Assembly (NCBI RefSeq): GCF_001907695.1
Contig: NZ_KV880637.1
Span: 1,240,001 to 1,304,000, forward strand
Source: Thalassospira sp. TSL5-1
GTDB taxonomy: Bacteria > Pseudomonadota > Alphaproteobacteria > Rhodospirillales > Thalassospiraceae
Length of the DNA: 64,000 bases
Direction of reading: 5' to 3'
In this document: one piece after another, positions 26,772-36,159 of the stretch
Layout: every line of letters starts with the position of its first letter
Position numbering within the stretch: the first letter of the stretch is position 1
Position numbers and translations under genes: made by a program
Notes under the pieces: generated by a model
Told to the model about the DNA's origin: nothing
Seen by the model: only the letters and a program-made list of their open reading frames with translations
Databases searched by the model: none

Positions 26772-28289
26772 ATGCTGGCCTGGATGTTCAATCGGCAAAA
26801 ATCGAAAGACACGGACAGCAACGACCGTGCTGGCGATAAATTGCGCGAACTGGCCGACATTGTTCGCACAGTGGCCCCTGATGAATTCTCGCTGAACAAA
26901 ACCGGCAGTACCCGTTCTGAAAATGCCGCTGCCCCGCATAATCCAGGTGATCTTTCATCACCGCCTGACGAATCGTTTCTGAGTTTCGCCGCCCGCATTG
27001 GCGCGGATGAAGACGAATTTGACGATGACGAAGATGCGTTTTACATGCCCACCCGCCACGGCGAGGATGATGGCGAAGCGCGTATGGATGTATCACGTCG
27101 GTTGCGGCGCCATTTGCCCGACCTTTCCTCTGCCCAGCGGATGGAGATGGTGGACGAGTTTATGGATGCCATCGAGCGTCTTGCCGATTGTTATCGTCCG
27201 CAGGTGATTGCCCTGATCGAGCAGGAATTTGGTCATACGCCTTATCTGACCCGCCAGGCGGCAAACCGGTTGCGTCTTGATCTGGCAAATATCGGCCAGG
27301 TTCATATCATCGAATATGTCGAACTGCTTAACGAATCCGATTTTGTCGATTTGGTGCGCGGGCGCGGTGAATTTACCACCACAGCCTGGAGCCGCGAGCG
27401 GCTGCGGGCCCAGCGTGCTCTGGCCCGCCGGGCGCAGGACAGTGCCGAACAACCCAAGGGTGGCCTGTTTTCGCGCCTGCGACAGGGTGACGAACCGGCG
27501 GAAAATGTTGTCGAGATTGCGCCGCATTTTGACCGCCCAACATCGCGCAAGCATGAAACACCTGAACAGCGCATGGTGATTGGCCGGGACCGTTTGTCGC
27601 GTACCGCACAGCGCAGAATGGCGCATTTTATTGCGGCCTCGCTGTTTGATACGCTGGTTGAAGAGGGCCGCCTGCGTGCCGAAGTGGCCCGTGCCCTGCG
27701 CCAGGCCGTGCGGCAGCGGATCGAGAAAGTCCGCTTTGACAGCCGCGTTGCCCGTGATACCCGGCCGCCCATTGGTGAGGACATTGCCAATGCCGACTTG
27801 GCCGTCGAAGGCAATACCTTCGCGGATAATTCCGCGCGGCGCGGCCCTAGTGTCGAGCAATATGTGCTGGATGCCCTCGCACGCAATGACGACGAGGCCG
27901 TGGTGCGTGAATTGGCCCGTTACGGGCAGTTGCCGCCGTCCGTTGTGGCAAAAATCCTGGATTCCGGAAGTGCCCGTGCCATTACGGCAATGGCCTGGCG
28001 GGCGGGGATGTCTGCCCAGTCGGCTGTTGTGTTGCAAATCAGCTCTGGCATTGACGAAGAGGCTTTGGAGTCTCCGGCAACGGGGGGGCGTTATGGTATG
28101 CCGCGTGCCGATATGGACTGGTATATTGATTTCTTCACCGATCCTGCTCCCGCTCCGGTCGTTGATGATAAGGCCAAAGCCGAAAAGACCGCGCAAAAGG
28201 TGGTGGATGAAGCCGCCGCACGCGAAGCGGATGGCAAATCCTCAAGGTCGCCTTCCTTGCGGCGTCGATTCGGTCGTAAGGGAGACTAA
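26772..28289 (+). CDS. DUF2336-like protein of unknown function
   Basis: The protein has 505 residues, no signal peptide and no clear membrane segment. After an acidic low-complexity part (about 75-95, DEDEFDDDEDAF) come helical repeats; the region around LARNDDEAVVRELARYGQLPPSVVAKIL and AMAWRAGMSAQSAVVLQ (about 365-425) resembles DUF2336 proteins, which are common in alphaproteobacteria. The end is basic (SLRRRFGRKGD). It is co-transcribed with the next gene, six bases downstream. No function is known to me. Confidence 0.75.
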   Translation: MLAWMFNRQKSKDTDSNDRAGDKLRELADIVRTVAPDEFSLNKTGSTRSENAAAPHNPGDLSSPPDESFLSFAARIGADEDEFDDDEDAFYMPTRHGEDDGEARMDVSRRLRRHLPDLSSAQRMEMVDEFMDAIERLADCYRPQVIALIEQEFGHTPYLTRQAANRLRLDLANIGQVHIIEYVELLNESDFVDLVRGRGEFTTTAWSRERLRAQRALARRAQDSAEQPKGGLFSRLRQGDEPAENVVEIAPHFDRPTSRKHETPEQRMVIGRDRLSRTAQRRMAHFIAASLFDTLVEEGRLRAEVARALRQAVRQRIEKVRFDSRVARDTRPPIGEDIANADLAVEGNTFADNSARRGPSVEQYVLDALARNDDEAVVRELARYGQLPPSVVAKILDSGSARAITAMAWRAGMSAQSAVVLQISSGIDEEALESPATGGRYGMPRADMDWYIDFFTDPAPAPVVDDKAKAEKTAQKVVDEAAAREADGKSSRSPSLRRRFGRKGD

Positions 28290-28295
28290 GCGCCA

Positions 28296-29225
28296 ATGTC
28301 GCTTGACCTTGGGATTTCTTATGACGGTCTGAAATATGCGCTTTCCATCAAGGATAGCTATCGCACCCGCGAACCGTTGACGGTAACGGGGGCGGGGGAC
28401 CGCAAGCGCCTGCTGATGCCGGAACATCTCCTCAGCAATGATCTGGCATTGCTGCAATATGATGATCCGCTGGCACTGGCAGTGATTGCGACCAAAGACC
28501 CGGAAAGCCCGATGGCACTGGCCGCAGCCACCCGCATGGGACCGCATGCCAAATGCAAGGAACTGATTACCGGTATTTTTGAAGTGGTGGGTGATGCCAC
28601 CAAGCATGAACTGGTGCATGACTGCATCAAACTGCTGACCAAAAATGCCTTTAGCCCCGAATCCATGCACGTTGTGCGCAATCGCGCCTCCAACCATGTT
28701 GTGGAAATTCGCGAGTTTTATCGTCGGGCCATGACGGAAAATTTGCGCGCGTTGCTGGATGGCAAGCGTGAGGCGCGTGATTTTGTCGATGAATTTATCG
28801 AGCTTGCGACCAGCGGAAATTTGCGGATCGAAATTTACAAACGCCTGGTGATCAAGCTGATGCGCTCTGATGCCGTTCGGCCCAGTGTGAAATTCATGCT
28901 GCTGGAGCGGTTGGACTGTTTTCCGCAGATGGTCAAAATCCAGATCGTCTCCGAGGTGAATGCTGCGCCTGATACAGCGGAATATCAAACCCTCAAGCAG
29001 GAATTGCGCTGGATTTACGAAGCCAAGACCCGGGAAACCAAACGGGAAAATGCCGAACGCTCGGCGAAACCCTGGTTGTCACCTGCGCGTATGGATTTTG
29101 CAACGGCCGTCGGGATGCAAAACAAGCGCAATGCCGAGGCAAACCGCACAGCCGACCCGTATCGTGGAACCCGGTCCGCCATGCCCGGCTTTAACAGCCG
29201 CGAAATTGCGTCCTGGTTAAGCTGA
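28296..29225 (+). CDS. Unknown protein, operon partner of the DUF2336-like gene
   Basis: The 309-residue soluble protein is not one I recognise. It opens with MSLDLGISYDGLKYALSI and is mainly helical, with repeated helix pairs such as HELVHDCIKLLTKNAF and ARDFVDEFIELATSGNLRIEIYKRLVIKLMR, suggesting an alpha-helical repeat scaffold. The tail (from about 255) is basic and polar. The start lies behind AGGGAG at the end of the upstream gene, so translation is probably coupled. Confidence 0.82.
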   Translation: MSLDLGISYDGLKYALSIKDSYRTREPLTVTGAGDRKRLLMPEHLLSNDLALLQYDDPLALAVIATKDPESPMALAAATRMGPHAKCKELITGIFEVVGDATKHELVHDCIKLLTKNAFSPESMHVVRNRASNHVVEIREFYRRAMTENLRALLDGKREARDFVDEFIELATSGNLRIEIYKRLVIKLMRSDAVRPSVKFMLLERLDCFPQMVKIQIVSEVNAAPDTAEYQTLKQELRWIYEAKTRETKRENAERSAKPWLSPARMDFATAVGMQNKRNAEANRTADPYRGTRSAMPGFNSREIASWLS

Positions 29226-29263
29226 TCTCCCTTTGATTTTTGGGTTGTCTGATAAAATTCGGC

Positions 29264-29593
29264 TTATCCGGCAATGGCCCGGTTCGGGCTATCGGCAATT
29301 TTTGCGCTGCTGGTGACGGGCAGGGGGGATGTATCAGGCTGTTGTAAATATACGGTGCAAACAACCCGCAGAAGCGACGCAAAATTGGGTATGGTGCCGC
29401 GCTGGGCCACAACCTCGTCATGGAGGATCCCCAAAAATTGCGGTGTGGAGCATCCTTCTTTCAGGGAAATTTCATCCAGAATCTGCCAAAATCGCTGTTC
29501 AAGCCGCAGGCTGGTGACAACCCCGTTAATCCGGACGGACCGGGTAACGGTTTCATACAGGTCAGGGTCGGTTCCCGAATAGATATTGCACAT
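29264..29593 (-). CDS. Ribbon-helix-helix domain protein
   Basis: The 109-residue protein has an RHH_4-type domain at about 15-85: TRSVRINGVVTSLRLEQRFWQILDEISLKEG in outline, followed by FASLLRVVCTVYLQQ. Proteins of this type are common in Rhodospirillales and likely bind DNA as dimers; most have no known target. The last 20 residues are low complexity. A 16-bp perfect inverted repeat stands 50-90 bases upstream of its start. Confidence 0.85.
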   Translation of the reverse strand: MCNIYSGTDPDLYETVTRSVRINGVVTSLRLEQRFWQILDEISLKEGCSTPQFLGILHDEVVAQRGTIPNFASLLRVVCTVYLQQPDTSPLPVTSSAKIADSPNRAIAG

Positions 29594-29642
29594 GGTTTGC
29601 TTTCCTGGCTGTGTTGGCCTGTTTCACGACACAAGATGCAAC

Positions 29643-29683
29643 AACAGGCTATGATGTTAACATCCAAAACATCATAGCCTGTT
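29643..29683. repeat. 16-bp perfect inverted repeat (terminator or operator)
   Basis: AACAGGCTATGATGTT (29643-29658) is repeated inverted at 29668-29683 around a nine-base loop. It lies between the stop of the PfpI gene and the start of the RHH gene, both on the minus strand. No T-run follows on the minus strand, so an operator role is as likely as termination. Confidence 0.7.
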
Positions 29684-29730
29684 TATCTCTGTTGTGTCTC
29701 GGTCCAGCCAGCAGATAACAGGTGAGGCTG

Positions 29731-30312
29731 TTACAGGCTGATGGTTGTGCCCAGCACCTTCAGGAATTGTGCCATCCATTGCGGATGGGCGGGCCAGGCC
29801 GGGGCCGTGACCAGATTGCCGTCGGTATGGGCAGCATCAATGTCGATTTCCATATAGGTTCCGCCGGCCAGTGTCACCTCGGGCGCACAGGCGGGATAGG
29901 CCGAAACCTTGCGGTCACGAATGATGTCGGCAGCCGCAAGAATTTGCGCGCCATGACAAACCGCTGCGATGGGTTTGTTCGCGGCATGGAATTCCTTGAC
30001 CAGTTCAATAACCTTTTTATTCAGGCGCAGATATTCCGGCGCGCGCCCACCGGGGATGACCAGCGCATCATAATCGGCTGCTTTCACATCCTCAAAATTC
30101 GCGTTTAATGCAAAGTTATGGCCGCGTTTTTCGCTATAGGTCTGGTCGCCTTCAAAATCGTGGATGGCGGTGCGAACAGAGTCGCCCGCTTTTTTCTCCG
30201 GGCAAACGGCATCCACCTTGTGACCAACTGCAAGCAGTGTCTGAAAAGGGACCATCGTTTCATAGTCTTCGGCATAGTCACCGACCAGCATCAGAATTTT
30301 TTTGGCAGGCAT
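29731..30312 (-). CDS. DJ-1/PfpI-family protein
   Basis: The 193-residue protein has the family's catalytic elements: nucleophile elbow AAVCHGAQ with Cys119-His120, Glu18 in DYAEDYET, and the [12 protein letters not shown] loop. It resembles the PfpI/YhbO-like branch, linked in other species to stress resistance, deglycase or peptidase activity; which one applies here cannot be told. The ATG at 30312 follows CGGGAG; the extra N-terminal residues up to 30354 are rejected. Confidence 0.9.
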   Translation of the reverse strand: MPAKKILMLVGDYAEDYETMVPFQTLLAVGHKVDAVCPEKKAGDSVRTAIHDFEGDQTYSEKRGHNFALNANFEDVKAADYDALVIPGGRAPEYLRLNKKVIELVKEFHAANKPIAAVCHGAQILAAADIIRDRKVSAYPACAPEVTLAGGTYMEIDIDAAHTDGNLVTAPAWPAHPQWMAQFLKVLGTTISL

Positions 30313-30456
30313 AATCGTTTCTCCCGTGATGATTGGTATGTGCAGGCGAAGCATAGAATATTTGCCCGTTGTGCGGGTAACAGCAGGCTACTACGCTTTG
30401 CAAAAGATGGTATTCTCGGACCACTTTGCCAGCCGGTTCATAAATACAGCGCAAAA

Positions 30457-30487
30457 AAAACGGACATCCACCAGGGACGTCCGTTTT
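30457..30487 (-). terminator. Terminator of the MscS gene
   Basis: AAAACGGAC pairs with GTCCGTTTT, followed on the minus strand by eight T, 60 bases past the stop. Confidence 0.85.
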
Positions 30488-30548
30488 CATTTGCGCATTA
30501 TTCTGGTGCCAGATTCTTCCGGTACGAGAGTATAGCCTGCCGTCAGGC

Positions 30549-31559
30549 TCAGGCTTTTGTCTCGTCAGAGGTTTTATCTGGCGTCGGGTCGGCATCAACG
30601 CTGGCAGAGGTAGAAGTTGTTTTCTTTGCTGCCGGTTTGGCCGTCGTTTTGCTGGTTTTGGGCTTTGCTGCCGCTGTGCGCGACTTGCCTTCAGACTCGG
30701 CTTTTGCCTGCATGGCAGCAGAAAGGGCTTCGGCGCTATCGGATTTCAAATGCAGGTCGCGCTGCGGGAACGGAATAGAAAAACCGGCGGCTTCCAGTTC
30801 GGTTTTTGACCGACGGCTCAGATCCCAGAAGGTTGCCCAGAAATCCGGCGTATTGGTCCAGCCACGTGCGGTAATATCAACCGAGCTTTCCCCCAGATTG
30901 GCGACAAAGGACATCGGTGCCGGATCGGCCAGAACGCGGCTGTCGCTGGCAACCAGGTTTTTCATGAATTCCAGCGCGGCATCGACGTCATCTTCGTAGG
31001 CAATGCCGACTTTGATATCAAGGCGGCGGGTCGGATTGCGCGAATAGTTGGTAATGGCGCTGTTCCAGATTTGCGAATTCGGCACCGAAATAAAAACGCC
31101 ATCGCCCGTTTTCATCAGGGTGGTGAACAAAGTAATTTCAACAACGGTTCCCGAAACGGAACCGGCCGAGACAAATTCGTCCACGCGCAGGGGCCGCAGC
31201 AGCAAAATCATCACGCCCGATGCAATATTGGACAGGGTTCCCTGCAGGGCCAGGCCAATTGCCAAGCCAGCCGCGCCAAGTACGGCAATGATGCTGGTCG
31301 TTTCAACGCCAAATTTGGACAGAACAGCAACAATGACAAATACAAGTATGGTATACTGTACGACACTGGCCGCTAGCGGCTTAAGTGTATTGTCAACAAG
31401 CTTGGTGTTTTTTAAGGCGCGTCGAACCAGGGCGGCGGCTTTGCCTGCGGCCCACCAGCCGACAATCAGAATGATAATCGCGCTGACGATCTGAATGCCC
31501 ATTCCCAGGGCAAAAGCGCGAATCATTTCAACAATTGAATTTGTATCTGTGCCGTTCAT
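30549..31559 (-). CDS. MscS-family mechanosensitive channel
   Basis: The 336-residue inner-membrane protein has three membrane segments (about 15-40, 62-85, 90-120). The third is the pore helix with the family-type glycine/alanine pattern (LGAAGLAIGLALQGTLSNIASGVMILL), followed by the MscS beta domain with FTTLMKTGDGVFISVPNSQIW. It should open when the membrane is stretched, protecting from osmotic downshock. A C-terminal tail of about 60 residues, rich in Lys/Ala/Thr (about 275-336), is not part of the usual channel. It is divergent from the OmpA gene. Confidence 0.94.
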   Translation of the reverse strand: MNGTDTNSIVEMIRAFALGMGIQIVSAIIILIVGWWAAGKAAALVRRALKNTKLVDNTLKPLAASVVQYTILVFVIVAVLSKFGVETTSIIAVLGAAGLAIGLALQGTLSNIASGVMILLLRPLRVDEFVSAGSVSGTVVEITLFTTLMKTGDGVFISVPNSQIWNSAITNYSRNPTRRLDIKVGIAYEDDVDAALEFMKNLVASDSRVLADPAPMSFVANLGESSVDITARGWTNTPDFWATFWDLSRRSKTELEAAGFSIPFPQRDLHLKSDSAEALSAAMQAKAESEGKSRTAAAKPKTSKTTAKPAAKKTTSTSASVDADPTPDKTSDETKA

Positions 31560-31791
31560 GCAAACCTCGTATACTTGGCCACCGAAAATAAATTGATCAT
31601 GTTTTTCTATTGTGGCGTATGGTGAACCTAGGATTACATGCTTTGATCGGGTTGAAAAGGTTGCTCGGAGCCACGATAAAAAATAATATCTTGGAACCTT
31701 TCGCTTTTTTGCACGTTTCCGGTCATAATAATACCACGTTTGGTACTATTGTTAGAGTTTGATAACAACCTGAACTACTGGGGCAAAGAAC

Positions 31792-32694
31792 ATGCAGTTT
31801 CGTTCGTCTTTACTAATCGCAATCGGCAGCGTCAGTATGCTGGCCGCATGTAGCAGCATCGACAATTCAGGCACCGCTGTTGCTTATGGTGGCAACCCGC
31901 TGACCTATGATAGCTCGCTTGATTCGGCCCTTCATGGCGCCGAGCCGACCACCGCTTTTGGCAAGGACCTCAAGGCGGAATACATTGCTTACGCAGAGCG
32001 TGAAGCTGATGAATGGTACGACTTCTTTGATGCTGACTTTTTTGCCCGCAAGGCAGCAAAAGTAGCTCAAAACGAAACCATCCTTCCGGAAGATCCGGCA
32101 AACTGGCGTTTTGACGACCAGGAAATCGCCCAGAAACGTGCCGTTCGTGAAGAACTGATCGGTCTTTTGGACGGCGGTGCACGTGAAGCGATGCCTGACG
32201 TTGCCGCAACGGCACAGGCCCGTTACGATTGCTGGATCGAAGAAAGTGAAGAAGGTTGGCAGACTGACCTGATCACCAAATGCTGGAAAGAATACGAAGA
32301 CGCAATCGCCAAGCTGAAAGCACCGAAGGTTGCTGCGACCGAAACACAGCCGATGGCGGCTGCACCGCGTCTTTTCACCATTTTCTTTGATTTCGACAAA
32401 TCCGAAATCACCCCGGTTGCCAAACGTGTTCTCGACGCCGCTGCCGAACAGTGGGCTGCAAGCCCGGGTATGGTAACTGTCGTTGGTCACACCGACTCGT
32501 CGGGTCCGGCTTCCTACAACCAGAAGCTTTCCCAGCGTCGTGCTGACACTGCGGCCTCCGCTCTGGAAGCACGGGGTATCAAAGCTGATGGCCTTGAAGA
32601 AAAAGCCGTTGGTGAAAGCGATCTGCTGATCCCGACTCCGGATGGTGTTCGCGAGCCGCGTAACCGTCGTGTTACCATTTCGATCGACAACTAA
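31792..32694 (+). CDS. OmpA-family outer-membrane lipoprotein
   Basis: The 300-residue protein has a lipoprotein signal (lipobox LAAC, Cys at about 20), a helical middle part (about 60-180) and a C-terminal OmpA peptidoglycan-binding domain (about 190-300): FFDFDKSEITP, VVGHTDSSGPASYNQKLSQRRADT and a final NRRVTISI. It should tie the outer membrane to the cell wall. Codon choice is very regular, as in strongly expressed genes, and a strong terminator follows. A TACCA-CGTT-TGGTA palindrome at about 31731-31745 lies 50 bases upstream. Confidence 0.94.
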   Translation: MQFRSSLLIAIGSVSMLAACSSIDNSGTAVAYGGNPLTYDSSLDSALHGAEPTTAFGKDLKAEYIAYAEREADEWYDFFDADFFARKAAKVAQNETILPEDPANWRFDDQEIAQKRAVREELIGLLDGGAREAMPDVAATAQARYDCWIEESEEGWQTDLITKCWKEYEDAIAKLKAPKVAATETQPMAAAPRLFTIFFDFDKSEITPVAKRVLDAAAEQWAASPGMVTVVGHTDSSGPASYNQKLSQRRADTAASALEARGIKADGLEEKAVGESDLLIPTPDGVREPRNRRVTISIDN

Positions 32695-32726
32695 TTTAAA
32701 CTGTCGGTCATTTACCAAATCTTTGG

Positions 32727-32764
32727 CAACGGGATGGCATCATGCCATCCCGTTGTTTTTTTTG
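32727..32764 (+). terminator. Terminator of the OmpA-type lipoprotein gene
   Basis: CAACGGGATGGCAT pairs with ATGCCATCCCGTTG and is followed by a run of T. Confidence 0.92.
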
Positions 32765-32875
32765 GATTGTGAGAAGGCGCGGGGATTCAGGCGGGAAAGT
32801 ATGCTTGAAATGATCAGATAAACCCATACAGTCGTTGATCATGATGATCGGGCGTACTGAGACTCCGGGGGGAAA

Positions 32876-33556
32876 ATGAACACAAAGTCGTTTTGGCAGA
32901 AGAGTGTTTTGTGTGCTGTTTCGGCAGTATTCGGGCTTGGTCTTTTAACGTTTTCCGGTGTTTCGGCTCAGGCAGCCGAGCCAACGCCGGTTGTTCCTTT
33001 TGAAAAACTGTTTGCCAAGGAGCGTGGGGATTCAAAAGTTCTCCGGTTTAACGGCTTTTCTGGCGAAATTCCCAATAAACGCATTAAGGAACTTTTGCGC
33101 TCCGGCCCGATTTTGGGGGACCGTGTTTTATTATCCGAAGATGTCGCCGTATATTTCCCGGATGGTTATATTGTTCAGTCCCGCGCACAGTTGGCAAAAT
33201 ATATCCCGTCGCCAGGGTTAAAACCGTTTCAGGTTCTCTCGCGGGATAATCTGGTAAAAAATCCGCGTTATAAGCTGGTCAAGGAATTTGACGGTGTTTT
33301 GGGCCGCGAATGTGCCCGTGTGGCTTATGGGAATGGTTTTGCTTCCATGCGCATCAACCGGGCTGGCGTGATGTCGCTCATTACCGAAACACCCGGTCTT
33401 TATGATGCCGTCATGGATGAAAACACCACGACATACGATGTTACCAGCGCGGTGAAACCGGTGTTTATTGGCAATAAGGGGCTTGTCCCCGACCTGATCC
33501 GCCTGTGTCAGACGGGGACGGGCAAAATTGCCGGTACGCTGACGGCACAGAAATAA
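32876..33556 (+). CDS. Exported protein of unknown function
   Basis: The 226-residue protein has a signal peptide (about 1-34, ending VSAQA-AE), so it is periplasmic or secreted. I recognise no domain; the mature part contains PNKRIKELLRSGPILGDRVLLSEDVAVYFPDGYIV in outline and two cysteines (RECARVAYG, LIRLCQTG) that could form a disulfide. The start follows CCGGGGGGA. It stands alone and ends 90 bases before a terminator. Confidence 0.82.
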   Translation: MNTKSFWQKSVLCAVSAVFGLGLLTFSGVSAQAAEPTPVVPFEKLFAKERGDSKVLRFNGFSGEIPNKRIKELLRSGPILGDRVLLSEDVAVYFPDGYIVQSRAQLAKYIPSPGLKPFQVLSRDNLVKNPRYKLVKEFDGVLGRECARVAYGNGFASMRINRAGVMSLITETPGLYDAVMDENTTTYDVTSAVKPVFIGNKGLVPDLIRLCQTGTGKIAGTLTAQK

Positions 33557-33646
33557 CCGTTAACAATACCCCGCTTTGTCCCGTCTTATGTTTTGTCAAA
33601 GGATGTGAAGTATTCAGGCGGGAATGTTGGTGCGATTGTTATTGTT

Positions 33647-33683
33647 AAAGTCCCCCAAAGCTTTTCGGCGCTTGGGGGACTTT
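33647..33683 (+). terminator. Terminator between exported-protein and CoA-binding genes
   Basis: AAAGTCCCCCAA pairs with TTGGGGGACTTT, followed by GTTTTTA. Confidence 0.85.
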
Positions 33684-33687
33684 GTTT

Positions 33688-34131
33688 TTACGGCTTGCGC
33701 CAGTCCGCGACAAAAAGCCTTGGAATTTCGATGGCCGGGCAACGATCCATTACAACGGTCAGGCCCGCAGCTTCGGCACGCTTTGCAGCTTCGTCGTTAA
33801 TCACATTCAACTGCATCCATACGGCCTTGGCCTTGATGGCAATCGCTTCATCGACAACATCGCCTGCATCTTCGGAATTACGGAAAATATCCACCATATC
33901 GACCGGTTCGGGGATGTCTGCCAGCCGGGCATAAACTTTTTGATGGTGAATTTTATCGCCCGCCTGACCCGGATTAACCGGGATGACATGAAAACCACGC
34001 CCCAGCAGAAATGACATGACCCGATTTGACGGCCGTTCCGGTTTCGGGCTGGCTCCGACAAGGGCGATGGTTTTGGTGCTGTTAAATAATTCGCGCAGGC
34101 TGTTTGTGTCGGGATTGGTGAAATTGCTCAT
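33688..34131 (-). CDS. CoA-binding domain protein (YccU type)
   Basis: The 147-residue protein is a Rossmann-like CoA-binding fold, as in YccU and the N-terminal part of succinyl-CoA synthetase alpha: [33 protein letters not shown], and [21 protein letters not shown] with the final [10 protein letters not shown]. It binds CoA or nucleotide; no enzyme activity can be assigned. The gene stands alone. Confidence 0.92.
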   Translation of the reverse strand: MSNFTNPDTNSLRELFNSTKTIALVGASPKPERPSNRVMSFLLGRGFHVIPVNPGQAGDKIHHQKVYARLADIPEPVDMVDIFRNSEDAGDVVDEAIAIKAKAVWMQLNVINDEAAKRAEAAGLTVVMDRCPAIEIPRLFVADWRKP

Positions 34132-34382
34132 GTTGGGTTCTTTCCATCAGCGGAAGTCGCACATTCACATCATAACCTAAAGCGATTTTTCTTTAAGATA
34201 TTATCGCATCGGGACAATGGGGCACAGGCAGTGATCCACTCTGATGCAGGCCTCTCGCAGAGTTGATCATGAGTTTAAGTGATCTTTGATGCGTTGTTGC
34301 GTTCTATAGGGAGGTAAATTTGCACCATGCTGTTGGCATGGGCGGGCAATGTCGCCGTTAAACCATCACAGAAGGGAAGCCC

Positions 34383-35288
34383 ATGTTCCCGTGGCTTGAT
34401 CATTCCGGTCGTTTTTCCAGTTTCAAGTTGATGGTTTTCATCGCCATCCTTGTGCCGGGATGTGTCGTGCTGTGGCCGGTTCTGTTTCATGATGGGGTGT
34501 CTTTGCCGATCAAGGATGCCATCCACGGATCAGGGGACTGGGCCATTCGCATGCTGCTGATTTCGCTTGCCATCACGCCATTCCGGCGTGTGACGAAATT
34601 TGCCAGGGTGGTTTTGGTACGGCGCATGGTCGGATTGGCGGCACTGGGCTATGCGCTGTGTCATTTGTTGCTGTATTGTATTGATCAGTCCTTTGATATC
34701 TCGCGCATTGCGACCGAAATTGTCGTGCGGATTTATCTGACCATCGGTTTTGTTGCGGTCATGGGCCTTGTTGTACTTGGCATTACCTCGACCAATGGCA
34801 TGATGCGGCGGTTGGGGCGAAACTGGGGCCGGTTGCACAAGGCAAGTTACGTCATCGCGGCCTTGGGTATTTTGCATTTTTTCATGCAGTCCAAGGCAGA
34901 TGTTACCGAAGCAACGCTGATGGCCGGTTTTTACCTGTGGCTGATGCTCTCAAGGGTTGCCAGTAAAATGAACTGGAAAATGAAGTCGCCCTTCACCCTG
35001 CTGGGGTTGGCGATTGTGGCCGCCATCGGCACAGTCGCGATTGAATATGCCTGGTTTGCCCTGGCAACCGGTGTTCCGCCCCTGCGGGTTTTGCAGGCCA
35101 ATTTTTACTGGATGTATCCGCCACGTCCGGCCTGGATTGTCTTGATTGCTGGTGTCTTGATTGCCCTGTTCCCGATCATCAAACAGTTTTGGGAAAATTG
35201 GCGCAATAGGGATGATCCCAATATGGCGGGATCATCCTCGCGCCGACGTAACCGGGCAGGGGCGCGTGCCCGTGCCGCAGGTCGGTAA
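34383..35288 (+). CDS. msrQ: MsrQ-like haem-binding membrane subunit (ferric-reductase-like)
   Basis: The 301-residue membrane protein has the ferric-reductase-like core of MsrQ (YedZ): GSGDWAIRMLLISLAITPFRR, RRMVGLAALGYALCHLLLY and LHKASYVIAALGILHFF, with histidines that could ligate haem b. MsrQ passes electrons to MsrP to repair oxidised methionines in the periplasm. No msrP is next to it. It is about 90 residues longer than usual: two more membrane segments follow the core, then a basic tail of R/A repeats. The identification is good; the function in this form is inferred. Confidence 0.8.
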   Translation: MFPWLDHSGRFSSFKLMVFIAILVPGCVVLWPVLFHDGVSLPIKDAIHGSGDWAIRMLLISLAITPFRRVTKFARVVLVRRMVGLAALGYALCHLLLYCIDQSFDISRIATEIVVRIYLTIGFVAVMGLVVLGITSTNGMMRRLGRNWGRLHKASYVIAALGILHFFMQSKADVTEATLMAGFYLWLMLSRVASKMNWKMKSPFTLLGLAIVAAIGTVAIEYAWFALATGVPPLRVLQANFYWMYPPRPAWIVLIAGVLIALFPIIKQFWENWRNRDDPNMAGSSSRRRNRAGARARAAGR

Positions 35289-35309
35289 AACGTTCGCGGT
35301 TTTTGTTTT

Positions 35310-35945
35310 TCAGGTCGCGGCATTTGCGCGGCGCACAAGGGCCGTCATCAGCCCGGCGGCAATCAAAACCGAACCACCAGCCCGCCCCATGATTTGCAGG
35401 GCGCGCGGGCTGCGAAATTTTTCCCGCATGGTGCCAGCTGCCAGCGCCCATAGCAGCGCATTGATCATCGCCAGCCCGACAAAGGTTGCGATCAGAACGC
35501 TAAATTGCGGGGCGACCGGCTGATGCGGCACGATGAATTGCGGGACAAAGGCAATAAAGAAAACAATGCCCTTGGGATTGAGCGCGGTGACAATATAGGC
35601 ATGCAAAAACATGCGGGACGGGCGGTTGCGCCGTGCCTCTTTGGAATCTTCAAGGCTATGGGGTTTTTCTCGCCACATTTTGATGCCCAGATATATCAGG
35701 TATCCGGCCCCAACAAGTTTGAGAATCCCAAACGCCGTTGCCGAGGCGGACAACACGGCGCCCGCGCCAAGCAGGGATAGGGTCATGGCGGTAAAATCGC
35801 CCAATGCCACACCTGGCACCGTGGCCCAGGCCGTTTGCCGTCCCTTGCCCAGGGCATAGCTGACCACCAGCATGATGGTCGGGCCGGGAATGGCCAGTAC
35901 AATGCTGCAGGCCAGCGCATATGTAACCCATAATTCAATTGTCAC
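35310..35945 (-). CDS. LysE/RhtB-family amino-acid exporter
   Basis: The protein is about 211 residues with six hydrophobic segments and the LysE-type start IPGPTIMLVVSYALGKGR, plus TALNPKGIVFFIAFVPQF. It exports amino acids or derivatives across the inner membrane. The frame extends to 35978 (ATG), but the GTG at 35945 is chosen because GGGGGAAG sits just upstream and family members begin at this TIELW sequence. It converges on the MsrQ-like gene. Confidence 0.88.
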   Translation of the reverse strand: MTIELWVTYALACSIVLAIPGPTIMLVVSYALGKGRQTAWATVPGVALGDFTAMTLSLLGAGAVLSASATAFGILKLVGAGYLIYLGIKMWREKPHSLEDSKEARRNRPSRMFLHAYIVTALNPKGIVFFIAFVPQFIVPHQPVAPQFSVLIATFVGLAMINALLWALAAGTMREKFRSPRALQIMGRAGGSVLIAAGLMTALVRRANAAT

Positions 35946-36159
35946 AGCTTCCCCCATTGGTCCCGTATTCATGATCATTTATGATACGGTATTTGACCGT
36001 TTCCGGGCATTATAAATGTGGCATATATGGTTGCGTAAACCGGGGCTGCCCCGTCATGGAGGCGTCAATGGCGGATTAATGACGGGGCAATGATACAGCG
36101 GGCAACAAGGCTGCCTGCAGGCAGCGCGACCTAAAGAAAAATCGCTTCAAAATACTGTA

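Noticed and set aside
27093..28196. Minus-strand open frame of 367 codons
   Set aside because: It is antisense to the DUF2336-like gene, whose frame continues to the coupled downstream gene; the antisense translation has no known motif.
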